64,000 nucleotides of DNA from Peronospora farinosa (GCA_947646735.1 CANTFK010000285.1:1-64000); one strand, 5' to 3'. Positions 29,395-40,394 are shown, counted from the stretch's first letter. Made by a program: numbers and translations. Notes: generated from the letters alone by a model not told the origin.

Positions 29395-31476
29395 ATGTTT
29401 ATGAATAAGGACACGAATTCCAATGGCAGCGACGACGCATTCGTTGCCGCCTGGCGTCCGCCTTTGGAAAATGAGTCCTCGACATTCCGCCTCCAGACGA
29501 CACTGCCCAAGCTACCGATCCCCAAGCTGGAGGAGACGTGCCAGCGCTTCTTGGCGTCCGTCGAGGCGCTACAAACGCCCGAGGAGCAGCAGCTAACGGA
29601 GCGCAGCGTTCAGGAGTTTTTGGCTCACGACGGACCACGTCTACACCAGCAGCTTTTGAGCTATGAGAAGGATAAAGTATCCTTCATTGAAGACTTTTGG
29701 TACGAGGCCTACTTGAACCATCGCAGCTCTGTCGTACTCAACGTAAATCCCTTCTTCGTACTGGAGGACGACCCCACACCCTCACGAAACAACCAACTCT
29801 CACGGGTCACATCTCTTGTCTTAGGCGCTCTCAAGTTCATTAATGCACTACGGAGAGGCACCCTCGAGCCAGACATGTGGCGAGGCAACATAGCACTCTG
29901 CATGCACCAGTACAAGCGCCTCTTTGGCTGCGCACGCGTGCCATCGGCTGGTGTAGACAGCGTCATGGTAGACAAGCTGTCCAAGCATATTGTGATAGTC
30001 TGTCGCAACCAATTTTACTGGTTTGACGTCATGTGGGAGGACGGTGTCACAGCCATCACGGAGAGAGAGCTGCTAGCCAATTTGCAGGTCATCCACGAAG
30101 ACGCACTGAAGATCGATGATGTGGAGGCGGCGTCTAACGCTGTGGGCGTACTCACTACGGAGCGTCGTGCCAAGTGGGCCAGCCTGCGAGCAAAGCTGCA
30201 AATCAAGAACAAGGACACGCTGGCCGTCATCGACCGCGCGCTGTTTCTCGTGTGTCTAGACACCACGTCACCTCCGGATGCCGCAGCCTTTGCTGCTACG
30301 GCACTACACGGCACCTACAGCATTACCAAGGAAGGCGTACAGACTGGTACGTGTATGAACCGCTGGTACGACAAGCTTCAAATTATTGTGTGCGAGAACG
30401 GCGTGGCCGGGTGCAACTTTGAGCACGCGTTCGTAGACGGTCACACGGTGCTCCGCTTCGTCTCGGACATGTTCACAGACACGATCATCCGCTTCGCACA
30501 GACTATCCGTGCTGGCAGCTACGCTTTCTTGGAAGCGTCATATCGCGCGCCGCAGCTGAGCCCAGCCGACGCACCTGATCGCCCGCGCGTGAAGCCGCAT
30601 AAGCTGGAGTGGGACCTAGACCGCGAGCTGCAGAAGGGGATCAAGTTTGCCGAGGCGCAGCTAACGGATCTGATTCTGCAAAACGAAGTCAAGGTACTCG
30701 AGTTCACGGCGTTCGGCAAGCTTTTCATCACCCAGCACAAGATGAGCCCGGATGCCTTCGTGCAGATGGCCTTTGTAGCTGCCTATTACTTCCAGTATGG
30801 CAGTGCACCGTGCATCTACGAGCCTGTGCTTACCAAGCGCTTTCTGCACGGTCGCACAGAGGCTGCACGAGCCATGACAGTCGACGCGCTCGAGTTCGTT
30901 AAAACCTTCTTCTCAGACAAGACGCCGCTCGAAAAGATTGGGTCTTTGCGCAAGGCAATTTCCTCACACGTCAGCAACGTGCGGGACTGTGCAGTTGGCA
31001 AGGGTCCCGAGCGCCACCTCTACGCTCTCGAGTGCCTGTGGCAACACGGGAAGGCCGCGGACAGCAGCAAGGTCATGCCGGCACTCTTCGCGGATGACGC
31101 ATGGCACAAGCTGAACCACTCGGTATTGTCAACGAGCAACTGCGGCAACCCAAGCCTGCGTTTGTTCGGTTTCGGTCCTGTAGTGCCCGACGGATTTGGC
31201 ATCGGCTACATTATCAAGGACGAGGGTATCCAGTTTTGTGCGTCGTCGCGGCACCGCCAGACTGAGCGCTATCTCAAGAACCTCGAGTCGTACTTACTGC
31301 GTGTGCAGGACCTGTTGATGCACGAAGAGGAGATCCGCTTCCCACACAGCACGGCTGCCAAGAAGGAGACGGTGCGGACGTTATTCAAGGGCTACGGGTT
31401 CTTCGATGACGGTGGTCAGCCCACAGAAGCCAAAGTGCTGGCGTCCATCGCCGCAGTCGGAAAACCGCTAATGTAG
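29395..31476 (+). CDS. Carnitine O-acyltransferase (carnitine acetyltransferase-like)
   Basis: An intronless frame of about 693 residues from ATG 29,395 (a second ATG at 29,401 is equally good). Choline/carnitine acyltransferase family marks: LPKLPIPKLEETCQRFL at the N-terminus, FWYEAYLNHRSSVVLNVNPFF, FGCARVP, the catalytic His in GCNFEHAFVDGH (near residue 342), KMSPDAFVQMAFVAAYY, YEPVLTKRFLHGRTEA, and LSTSNCGNPSLRLFGFGPVVPDGFGIGY. The enzyme moves acyl groups between CoA and carnitine. No peroxisomal C-terminal tripeptide (ends KPLM) and no clear mitochondrial presequence are seen. Length is typical. It closes gene island 2. Confidence 0.92.
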   Translation: MFMNKDTNSNGSDDAFVAAWRPPLENESSTFRLQTTLPKLPIPKLEETCQRFLASVEALQTPEEQQLTERSVQEFLAHDGPRLHQQLLSYEKDKVSFIEDFWYEAYLNHRSSVVLNVNPFFVLEDDPTPSRNNQLSRVTSLVLGALKFINALRRGTLEPDMWRGNIALCMHQYKRLFGCARVPSAGVDSVMVDKLSKHIVIVCRNQFYWFDVMWEDGVTAITERELLANLQVIHEDALKIDDVEAASNAVGVLTTERRAKWASLRAKLQIKNKDTLAVIDRALFLVCLDTTSPPDAAAFAATALHGTYSITKEGVQTGTCMNRWYDKLQIIVCENGVAGCNFEHAFVDGHTVLRFVSDMFTDTIIRFAQTIRAGSYAFLEASYRAPQLSPADAPDRPRVKPHKLEWDLDRELQKGIKFAEAQLTDLILQNEVKVLEFTAFGKLFITQHKMSPDAFVQMAFVAAYYFQYGSAPCIYEPVLTKRFLHGRTEAARAMTVDALEFVKTFFSDKTPLEKIGSLRKAISSHVSNVRDCAVGKGPERHLYALECLWQHGKAADSSKVMPALFADDAWHKLNHSVLSTSNCGNPSLRLFGFGPVVPDGFGIGYIIKDEGIQFCASSRHRQTERYLKNLESYLLRVQDLLMHEEEIRFPHSTAAKKETVRTLFKGYGFFDDGGQPTEAKVLASIAAVGKPLM

Positions 31477-31552
31477 AGAAAGTCGAAGGTGGCAGATATT
31501 AAAGAGCAGGAATCTATTATCATGTGCACCTGTTAGTCACTTTCTAACTCGA

Positions 31553-32180
31553 GAAATCCTTGGCTGAATCCCGCATCGAAGACTTCGACGAAGCTGTAAT
31601 GATTGCGTTGGCCCAGAGCAGAGAGCACAAAGCTACTTACGTGCAGCAGTGCCTCAATGTCTGCCGCGTTATCGCTAATGTAACGGGGTGAGCCCGTTAC
31701 ATAATATTGACACTTATATGAAGTGTCAATAAAATATTATTATAACGAATAATATTTGACAATATTATCTTTTCTTATAATATTGTCCCTAGATCTCCTT
31801 GAAGTTGGAGATGCCCTCTAATTGGTTGATATGGGCCATCGTATCAACCAACGCGCTAACCAATGACCGATGGACGCGCGCAATGAGTGGAGGGCAAGTT
31901 GTCAACATACATAGTTGTAGTTTAATATAGTTAACATAGGTTATAACAGATAAGTGTTATTAAGTAGTTAACTATATTTTATACAGTTCTCTTTTCCTCT
32001 ACTTCTAAGCGTGACGTTTAGAAGTAAAGCTTCCTCTGCCTCTTGTGTAAGAGAGGTAATTGAGGCACCTGCTTTCACTGTCATCACTGAAGGTAGACTA
32101 TACTGTTATCAGTGGTGCCCCATTACAGCTAATGTTGCCCTTTATCCCGGCTTGACGTTGCTGCATGACAGGAAACAGAA
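31553..32180 (+). pseudogene. Short coding-like remnant split by a solo LTR
   Basis: Before the LTR a plus frame reads ...ESRIEDFDEAVMIALAQSRE and ends ...CRVIAN. After the LTR, removing one target-site copy, the frame goes on as VALYPGLTLLHDRKQ. The style (charged helix around EAVMIALAQ) resembles retroelement Gag fragments such as the FALALREDY segment of element E, but I cannot assign it. Confidence 0.35.
31679..32127. mobile_element. Solo LTR (449 bp) made of consecutive hairpins
   Basis: It begins TGTAACGGGG and ends GCCCCATTACA and is flanked by perfect 5-bp duplications GCTAA at 31,674-31,678 and 32,128-32,132. Its inside is a run of inverted repeats: 31,679-31,701 (9-bp arms), 31,705-31,731 (11), 31,732-31,757 (10), 31,758-31,787 (11), 31,793-31,812 (6), 31,822-31,851 (10), 31,924-31,978 (12) and 32,001-32,025 (8). 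The ends match those of the element A and E LTRs, so it belongs to the same superfamily. Confidence 0.9.
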
Positions 32181-32520
32181 TGTAACGGGCAAATAGTTGC
32201 ACGGGTAAATGATACTTGACGGGGTGGTCTAACAGGGTACGTGGTACCTTAGACCTCCCAGCACATCAATCTGACCCACCCTCGTGAATGTAACTTCCAT
32301 TGATGGATTCACAATCGACATGAATGACGCCGTCATGATGACGTCACTGGCGGACGTCATCAGCGAGCTTAATTATATTAAAGCTCACACGTAGGAAAAC
32401 ACATCCAAAGAGGCGCGTATCCGATCTTTGCATAATTAACCAGTCAGCAGTAAGAGTTATATTTGATTATGTTTATTAAACATATGTCACTCTTATATTT
32501 GCTAATTATCACTCACTAAC
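32181..32520. repeat. Partial hairpin-rich LTR
   Basis: Starts TGTAACGGGC at 32,181 without a recognisable other end. It holds arms GGGTGGTCTAA/TTAGACCTCCC with one mismatch at 32,222-32,259, a perfect TGATGACGTC/GACGTCATCA hairpin at 32,336-32,362, and GAGCTT/AAGCTC at 32,365-32,386. A segment near 32,275-32,305 is similar, in reverse complement, to 61,415-61,450 in LTR G. Confidence 0.6.
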
Positions 32521-34237
32521 ACGAAAAGCTGAATAACCTTCTGCGTTTTAAAGTGAAGCTCTTGCTAGAAGCTCGTTGCGTGGTTCGCTACGGAGACCGG
32601 CAACAATTGATATGACCGCGTAAAGCGGTCGACCAAGCACCCCACTACCGCGCACGGAGGTTTGACGATTTAACCGCTTACTCGCGTGCTTAAAAGTGCG
32701 GTGGATTGAATTCTCAAACAATGTAAGAACCACAAACGCACACAGCGCCGGACGATGACTTACGGAGGGGGTACCCCGATCCCGTGTCGCGTCAACCTTG
32801 GTCTCACCTTGTGTACCCGTTGGCTTGGCTGGTCTTGCTGATGCAAAAGACTTATTAAAGACTTAGGATTTGTATGGAGGGACTTGGGGGCCCACGAGTG
32901 GATATACTTCACTCGAAACCGGGTTTCTTGGGCTTAATCGACTGTGTCGAGAGCAATGCACCTGGTACTACGTACACCTTTCGATGGCTGACTGTTCTTG
33001 GTCTTTCGTCCCCTTTCCTTGTTCCCCGTAGGAAAAATGCTTCCTGTAGCGGGTTGTAGAGTCTTGACACCTCGGGCCAACTATCCTGAGGTTCAACATG
33101 CGTAACTTTAGTCGTCTAACACCTGCTGACGTCGGGCCAAAAGGGTATCCCGCCCGGAAGAGGTGGAGCGACGTAGAAGCTAGGGAGAGGCGCTTAAGGC
33201 TGTCACGTGTAAAGCACATTCGAGTGTGTTTATTATAATATTCTTTGTATACTTCTGTTACCTAATTATAACCCTTCCCTCTGGATGATGCCACGTGTCA
33301 ATTCGCAAAAGAAGAGCTGGCTCTTTTAGGACTCGGTTGTTGTACCGGCTGTGCATGGTAGGGAAATCTTGTGCCTTAATTGGCCTCAGGACCCTGGACC
33401 ACCTCGGGGCACTGGACCTTTGGGATCCTGGACCTTTTTATTCCTTCGAGGGAGTGACCTGGACCTCTCACGGCAATTATAAAATAACTGCGAAGGACCT
33501 TAATTTTCCTGGCGCTTCCCCACAGTTGTCCTCTGCGCGCTGGTCTTCCGAATTGCGGCAAGACTCCGTGCATTTTTGTCCTGTGTCCTTGGCGTAGCAG
33601 TAGGTTTCCATATATGTGACAGCCAGTCGTATTCACCTACTCACAAATCTTTTATTTTCCAGTAATCTCTTTCAATTCCTTCTACGACTAGCCCCCAGCC
33701 CTGGCCGTCGGTCTTCCCCCGCACTGCCTGGACCCAACCCTGTTTTGGTCGTTCGACTGTAGACCCCGTCTGGGAGGCCCCTGATTATGCGAGTGTCGCT
33801 CAGGCGTGGGGGTTATCAACTGGCGATGGAACGGACCCAAGTCATCTAGACCCTCGACTAGCCGTGTCTATAGTTCCACTGAAGACGAGACCAGTAGCAG
33901 CGATGAGTCTCTGCTAGCCGCGATGGCCCAGTCGTGTGCCTCTCGTCGTCGTTAAGGTCAAATGGCTTCTGTGAAATAACTTGATCCAGAGGTGATGGAC
34001 TTTTCTGGTTAATCCGAGTCTGGCTCTTCTTCGAGATCGGCGGGAAAATCAAGTCTGAACCTCCTCCAAAATATGCGGGTTCTACTGGGACCACTCAAAT
34101 CTGGTCTATCTCCAAATTTAGCGGGGTCTATTGAAAAATCCAAATCTGATCCTCCTCAAACATCGGTGGGGTTTACAGGGATATTCAAGCCTAATTCTCC
34201 TCCAACATTGGCGGGGTCAACTAGGAAATTCAAGTCT
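32521..34237. other. Retroelement relics, no gene supported
   Basis: At about 32,740-32,835 the sequence ...GGAGGGGGTACCCCG... ACCTTGTGTACCCG matches part of the element B LTR (39,150-39,215), so a B-like LTR relic is present. A plus frame near 33,850-33,950 (...SSTEDETSSSDESLLAAMA) could be a Gag N-terminus but ends in a stop. Nothing else is recognisable. Confidence 0.45.
34046..34232. repeat. Degenerate tandem repeat, about 57 bp x 3-4
   Basis: The block ...CTCCTCCAAMATNNGCGGGG followed by TAGGAAATTCAAGTCT recurs with drift. In one plus frame it gives SPPTLAGSTRKFKSS-like units. It ends directly at the target site of element A. Confidence 0.6.
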
Positions 34238-34242
34238 AGCCC

Positions 34243-34582
34243 TGTAACTGGGCTAGAACGTACCGTCACTAGCTTACACGCGCGCTCGAGGAAGACTCAA
34301 GCCCGAGTATTAGGTATTAAGTAAATTTAACTCTGATTTTTATTTTGGTTTTAATTCGTACTAATTACAAAGATTTTGGTCGTAATAAATACGACAGTGT
34401 TCCCGCCTTTCGGGAACCACACAATTTCAGGTTGATTTATCATTGGTCCATATTGGGACTTTTAAGCCCAATAATAAACCAATAATAAATTGTCACGCTG
34501 TACCCGCTATTCGGGCCCAGCACTTGTCTACATATGTATTTATTTATTTGTGTTAACTATGTGTGTAATGTAGCCCATTACA
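34243..34582 (-). repeat. Element A 3' LTR
   Basis: TGTAACTGGGCTAG...TAGCCCATTACA, with near-inverted ends about 12 bp long. It contains hairpins GTCGTA/TACGAC at 34,379-34,395, GTTCCCG/CGGGAAC at 34,399-34,417, a nested TTTATCATTGG / CCAATAATAAA pair enclosing TATTGGG/CCCAATA, and the GCTG...CAGC hairpin near 34,497-34,522. Confidence 0.93.
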
Positions 34583-34595
34583 TCACCCCCTTCTC
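34583..34595 (-). other. Element A 3' polypurine tract
   Basis: On the minus strand GAGAAGGGGGTGA lies directly before the 3' LTR, the expected place for the plus-strand primer of reverse transcription. Confidence 0.75.
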
Positions 34596-34819
34596 ATGAC
34601 AGCACTCACCAACCGTGAGTGCTCAACTGTCGAAAACCCGTCGCTCACAAACGAACAAGCAATGTCCGGAGACCCAACACCCGATCCAGCAGCACTCCCA
34701 AGAAACATCAGCGGGAGTGCAACAACCAGCATCATGGCGCGGCAACTCATACCTTGGTCACTGTACGACTTGTTGGATTGAAAAGTATGAGCGAAGTCTG
34801 AGCGAACAGAGAAGCGCAG

Positions 34820-35653
34820 TTATTCGTGGTGCGCCTCGCTGGCAGCACCACTCGCGACAGCGGAGTCAATCTCCGCGGAATCATCAGCGCAGGGCAGCGA
34901 CACGTTCGCCTGCCCGTCCTGCTGCGCGATTCTTGCCTCGCAACCGTGATATGTATTCACCACGACGTTCTCGTTCACGGCATCTTTCTCGTTCACGACA
35001 TCGTTCTCGTTCGCGTCATCGTTTTCGCTCTCGACGACGTGGGTTTCCTCACCGTTCTCGTTTGTCACGAGAGCGTTCGCGTGCTCGCCCGCATTGTAAT
35101 AGCCCGACTTCGTGTCTTCATACGACAGAACCACATCTGGAACGTCACGAAGGAGTGAGGAACGTGGTTCCCATGTATCCTGCTCGGTAAAAAATCCAAG
35201 CCAACGTAGTCGGTACCTGCGCGCGGATGGAACCGCGCGCTTCTCATGAACCGACTGCAGTGCTGGTTGTGGAGGGCCCTCGTGACCCACAATGCGATCT
35301 ACAATCCAGCGCACCTGTCTCTCCGCATCAACAAACGGAGGTGGGCCCTCGCGATGGTAATGCTGGCGTTCGGGTTGCCCAAGACGATGTTGATCAGGCC
35401 GTGAACAAAGCTGCCGATGCTCAGCTGGAGGCTGAGGCTGCCAGTGAACGTGCTGACCGGGCGGAGAAGACTGTGAGTGAGAACAGACAGTCGAACCGTG
35501 AACTTCTTGAACGGATAAGGGTTCTGGAGCGCCAGGTGCTTGGTCATGTACGCCGATTGCCTTCAGAACCTTGAATGGACCAATGAAGCATGGTGCGAGT
35601 TTACTCGCGCCCAGGTTAGTGACCGCTGAATCCTTTAGGCCTTCAGAAGACAA
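34820..35653 (-). pseudogene. Element A: integrase C-terminal region and chromodomain
   Basis: Starts with the end of the integrase C-terminal domain (LAPCFIGPFKVLKAIG), then a chromodomain-like block: WIVDRIVGHE, YRLRWLGFFTEQDTWEP, then LLRDVPDVVLSYE. Chromodomains guide chromovirus insertion to marked chromatin. A repetitive acidic Asn/Glu/Asp tail (ENDDANENDVVNEKDAVNEN) follows. It is out of frame with the integrase segment upstream. Confidence 0.7.
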
Positions 35654-35974
35654 TAATACACGATCGCCTTTTTTCAGACTTGCTCATGTTCTTTCTGCCA
35701 TGTTTGTCAGCGTTCTATTTCTGTTGGTCTAGCGCAGACTGTAGTGCGTCGCATACAATCCGGGTGATGGCTTGACGTTGGAGTATAAATTCCGACACAG
35801 CCATGTCATCAATTGGTCGCGCCGACTCAATCGGCGCGTAGTTGGCAGTAGGCGAACGCTTACTTGAAGACGGATCAATCAATATCTGCGCAGTCCATCG
35901 AGCTAATGGAGACGATACGTCTGATGGCGTCAAAGTAGCCGTCTTTGCCTTGGATCGGGTTACTACATTCGCGC

Positions 35975-37102
35975 TCAAAATACCGTGAGCTGCACTCGAT
36001 CCTTGTTTATCACCTTTATCCCCCCCAGAGTGGAGCCACTAGGTGTTGTGGGTCGCCCCACGTCCAGGAAAGTAGGAGCACGAGGGTGACGAGCCGAATT
36101 CACAAAGAATGGCGTCAACCCTGTTGACACGTGTACGGCGTTATTGAGTGCGAACTCAGCGAGTGGTAAAAATGCACTCCAACTTGTAAATGACGTAGTA
36201 TAACTTCGAAGAACGTCTTCAAGGACCCGGTTCACGCGCTCGGTATGCCCATCCGTTTCCGGATGGGCCGCAGTCGACATCAGCAGTTTTGTCCCGAGGA
36301 GGTCGAAAAGTGACGTCCAAAATGCGGACGTAAATCGCGGATCACGGTTCGAAACAATGTTTTCTGGAAGGCCATGATGACGGAACACCGCGTCGATGAA
36401 GTGCGCCGCGGTCTCTGCCGCGGTGACCTTGGCGTGAACAGGCACGAGATGTGTCATCTTGCTGAATCTGTCAACAAAGACCAAGATGCCCGTTCGAACT
36501 TGGCTATCGGGCGCAAGCCCGAAGATGAAGTCCATCGAAACTGATCTCCAGGCCTCTGCTGCAATTGGCAACGATCGCAAGGGAGCCTGTGAAGATGGAG
36601 ATGGCTTCACACGCTGGCATATTTCGCACGCTCGGATCCAGTTGCGTACCCACTTATACATGTGGGGCCAGAAGAAGTCTCGAGACACAGCCGCGGAAGT
36701 CTTTTCGCGGCCTAAATGACCGCCAGCAGGAGCATCGTGATACTCGTGAATGATTCTTGCACGCAAATCCATGTCGTTGGCGATCACCGTGCGAGGAGCA
36801 TCGAATTGGTCGATGCTATACAGAAGCAAATCGCCATCTAAACTGTATCGATGAATATGGTCGCGCTTGGTACGGGATAATGCTCCCAGTGCAGCATCGC
36901 TGGGAGCACGCAGATACTCGATAATGTCTGCATAACCTGAGTCACCCTTGTACGCTGCGACGATCTCATCAAATAAACACGGCTCGGGTGTAACCCGAGT
37001 TAAGTTCAGCGATACACACATTGCACATCGGTCATCATCGTCCTCGTCATCAGTAGCCTGGCGACTCAGAGCAGTCCGAGGATCGTAGTCGGGACTGTAC
37101 AA
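35975..37102 (-). pseudogene. Element A: integrase
   Basis: 375 residues. Zinc-binding HHCC is seen as EYHDAPAGGHLG ... CEICQR; the catalytic triad as SMDFIFG, NRDPRF (SNRD in place of SDRD) and HTERVNR. It begins ...PDYDPRTALSRQ, which normally follows ADALSRR of the RNase H end; here the two lie in different frames, overlapping at 37,066-37,102. A third frame (35,978-35,715) continues the C-terminus. Confidence 0.85.
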
Positions 37103-38769
37103 GCGTCAGCGAGAATATTGGTCTTGCCTGGCTTGTAATGCACGACGAAGTTGTACTCAGAGAAGAATGAGAGCCATCGTGCCATCCGTTGGGACAGGTG
37201 TGGGCTCTTCATCGCTGTGCGCAGCGATGCATGATCGGTGTACAAAGCAAACGTACTTTCACCAAGGAGATGCACGCGAAACTTGATGAGTGCATAGCGC
37301 ATCGCTAATAACTCCTTGTCGTGAACCGGATAGTTCTTCTCAGCTGGCTTCATCTGTCGCGACTGATAACTCACGACTCGTTCACGGCCCTCATCATCAA
37401 ATTGCATGAGGGCACAACCGATTGCAAAATCGCTGGCGTCGCAAACCACGTGGAACGGCTTGGAGTCGTCTGGTAGGACCAGGACTGGCGCTGACGCCAG
37501 GCTCTTCTTTACTGCTTCGAAGGCTGCTTGGTGCTCGGGACGCCACAACCACGTGGCGTCTTTCTTCAAGAGTGACGACAAAGGCTGGATAGAACCAGCA
37601 TAATCCTTCGTATACTTGTGCAAATAATTAGCCAAGCCGAGCCACTGGCGCAGCTCCGTAGGGTTCTTGGGCGTGGGCCAAGAACAGATGGACGACACCT
37701 TCTCTGGATCAGCTCGAACTCCCGATTTACTCACATAGCAACCTAACACCGGAATCTCCGGTGCACAAAAGACACACTTCTTGAGATTCGCGTACAACTT
37801 GTTGTCCCGCATAACTTGAAACACTTGCTTCAGGTGTTGAAGGTGAACTTGGACATCGTTGAGGTTGCCCTCGGCGCGACTATGGACGAAGATATCGTCA
37901 AAATAACTTGGAGCAAAGTTACGAAGGGGTCTCAACACTTGAGACACCATGCGATTGAAAGTGGCCGGAGCGTTCTTCAATCCTTGTGGCATAACCAGCC
38001 ACTCCCATAACATGCCACTCGGGGTGCTCACCGCGGTGAGTGGGATATCACTCGGTCGCATCAGAATCTGGTAAAAGCCATCGGTCAAGTCGATGGCACT
38101 GAAGATGACACTTCCTGACATGGAATTCAGCACCATGTCCTTCCTGGGAATAGGCGTTTGCGCAGGAATGGTGGCATCATTCAACTTATTGAACACATGC
38201 ACTATACGCCAGCCTATCGTAGCCTTCTTCACGCAGAAGGTTGGACTCGAATTTGGTGAGATACTCTCCCGCACATGACCCGCTTTGCGGCGGCCTTCAA
38301 AGAATGCGTCAATAGCTTCGACTTGATCTCGAGTCAACGGCCACTGCCGTGTCACACAATACTTCGACCCTGGCACGAGATCAATCTCGTGCCGAACACC
38401 ACGGTCCGCAGGAAGTTCAGCCGGGATCTTGTCCGGGAACACGTCTGCATACTCACGAGCAATGTCGTAGACGGGGTTACCAGACTCTCGCAGGGCCTCC
38501 CATGACTGTGATGCAAACCTTTCTTCACGCGCTGACTTCGGCTCAGCGCTTCGAGGACGCGCCATATGCTCCTCGTTTGCCACGGTAACCACCTCGTTGG
38601 TGATTAGACACACTTGTTCCACAGTGCCTCCCTTAAGGTCACGTAGGAAATGCTTCCAGGAGAGCCCTGGAAGGCTGGTAATGGAAGACGCGTTACGAGG
38701 GTGGACTCTCGACCTCGATATATTGGCGCCTTTGTGGGCTCCCTTCCACGTACACGATAGCGTGGACAC
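37066..38769 (-). pseudogene. Element A: reverse transcriptase and RNase H
   Basis: 567 residues. RT motifs: YDIAREYADVFPD, SPTFCVKKATIGWRIV, FSAIDLTDGFYQI, MPQGLKNAPATFNRM and the active site SYFDDIFVHS (FDD instead of the usual YxDD). RNase H: VVCDASDFAIG, HDKELLAMRYAL, LYTDHASLRT. It ends with GKTNILADA and then a frameshift. The frame upstream of 38,769 leads to the break made by element B. Confidence 0.88.
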
Positions 38770-39082
38770 ATTCCAACGCTAAATTCTCGGTGCTGATGGC
38801 CCCATTGTGCTTCGAGTCACTACTCGAAGCTGACGAATTGCAGTCAGGTGATAAACCATCACCCCCTTCTAGGCACTGGATGTACTCATCCACAATACCG
38901 GAAACGCTAATCGAGAGTAGGCCAAACTCGACCGTCGACACTTGATGCGGGAGTTGCTCGGCCGGTAAACCCGTGTGGGATCCCCTGTCAACCACATATG
39001 CCCATGTGGGAACCTCGGTTGAAAGTGGGTGATGATGAGAACGGTTCGAATATGTCTCGGTGGGGATCCTGTCTATCACACT

Positions 39083-40309
39083 TGTGGTGGAGTGGGATTC
39101 GCAAAATTGCTGATGCGATCCCAACTCTCCACTGGCGCCCGGACGACCGACTAACGGAGGGGGTACCCCGATTCCGTGTGTATAGCCTTCCTCACCTTGT
39201 GTACCCGTCGGTAGGGCGGGTTGCTCTCTTCTCGGTAGACTTGAGTCGATGTTGAACTTGATTGTGTTAGGGATAGGTGGGGGGGGCGATCGCGTGGAAT
39301 TCCTCACACGATCGCAGTTGTTCTTGGGGTGCTCTATTTGAGTCGCCCTGATCTCCCTTGAGATCGCCTTGTCCAAAAATGTAGATACTTGATCCGCTTG
39401 CCTTCTGACCACTTGAGCCGTCTCGCGATCTTGTATCTGGACTTCTTAGTCCTCTGCGTCCAATCGCAGCTTGATTTGTTTTGTTGAGAATTCTTGCAAT
39501 CCCTGGCCAAACAATCCAGGGATATGACTTGCGTAGTATGTAGACTTCCTTGAGACGTCGGGAGGCCAAAGAATCCAGCCCGGAAGAGAAGTCGACACGT
39601 GTACTTAGAAAAGCAAATTGAACTCTGTTAATGTTAACCAATCAAATACCAAAACCTATGATCTTGACTATCTGTAGCTCAGGATCTGTTGCCACGTATC
39701 GCCCTTTCGGAAAAAATCAGATCTCGGAATGTGGTCCACTCCAATATAGCCGCGATCTGGATCGCTACCTCACTCGGATATAATACCATTTTAGTACCAG
39801 ATCGCGGTACTAAATAATTAGTACCAGATCGCGGTACTAAATAATTAATACCAGATCGCGGTACTAAATAATTAATATCGGATCGCGATCCGCCGGATCC
39901 CGACTTGTCTTCTTCACCGTTTCTCAGGTCATGTGAGATAGTTCATCAATGTGACATTTCATATCCACCATTCCAGTCCTCCATAGCGACGTGATCCACA
40001 CCAGACCGTCCTCCACATGCTTGGATGTACCCATCTTCCTCCTTAGCGACCGCGTTCACGCGGATCGCCATCGGAAATACTGGAGATCGCAATAGCGTAG
40101 TTTCTAGGCCATATTTGACCCCACATAGAAGTGCAAACTACTCCATTCACTGTTTTCCATCCTATTTGACATCGTCTTGAAACCTTTCTGCGAGATCGCG
40201 ACTCATCAATATTGGCCACGAGATCGCGACTCATTAATATTGGCCATTTCGGACTTAACCGAAAATATGCGATCACACTTGGCGAAATTCACTCTTTCAC
40301 TTCGCCACA
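39083..40309 (-). repeat. Element B 3' LTR
   Basis: 1,227 bp. It carries three full 27-bp minisatellite units at 39,794-39,874, each with GTACC...GATCGC...GGTAC. An antisense ORF reads out of it toward higher coordinates. Confidence 0.92.
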
Positions 40310-40394
40310 ATCGTCCCCTGCACCGATAGCCCACATACAGTGTTGGCCTAACTGTGCACTGTCTCGCTTCACTCTTCTCGTCACTTCGTCCCTT

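Noticed and set aside
34615..35190. Plus-strand frame rich in Ser-Arg, like an SR splicing protein
   Set aside because: It is the reverse strand of the Asn/Glu/Asp repeat tail of element A's chromodomain region; no RRM is present.
40212..40394. Upstream start of the antisense ORF inside the LTR
   Set aside because: The open frame there lies in LTR sequence also present at 52.6 kb; ATG 40,395 outside the LTR is the safer start, though LTR initiation is not excluded.
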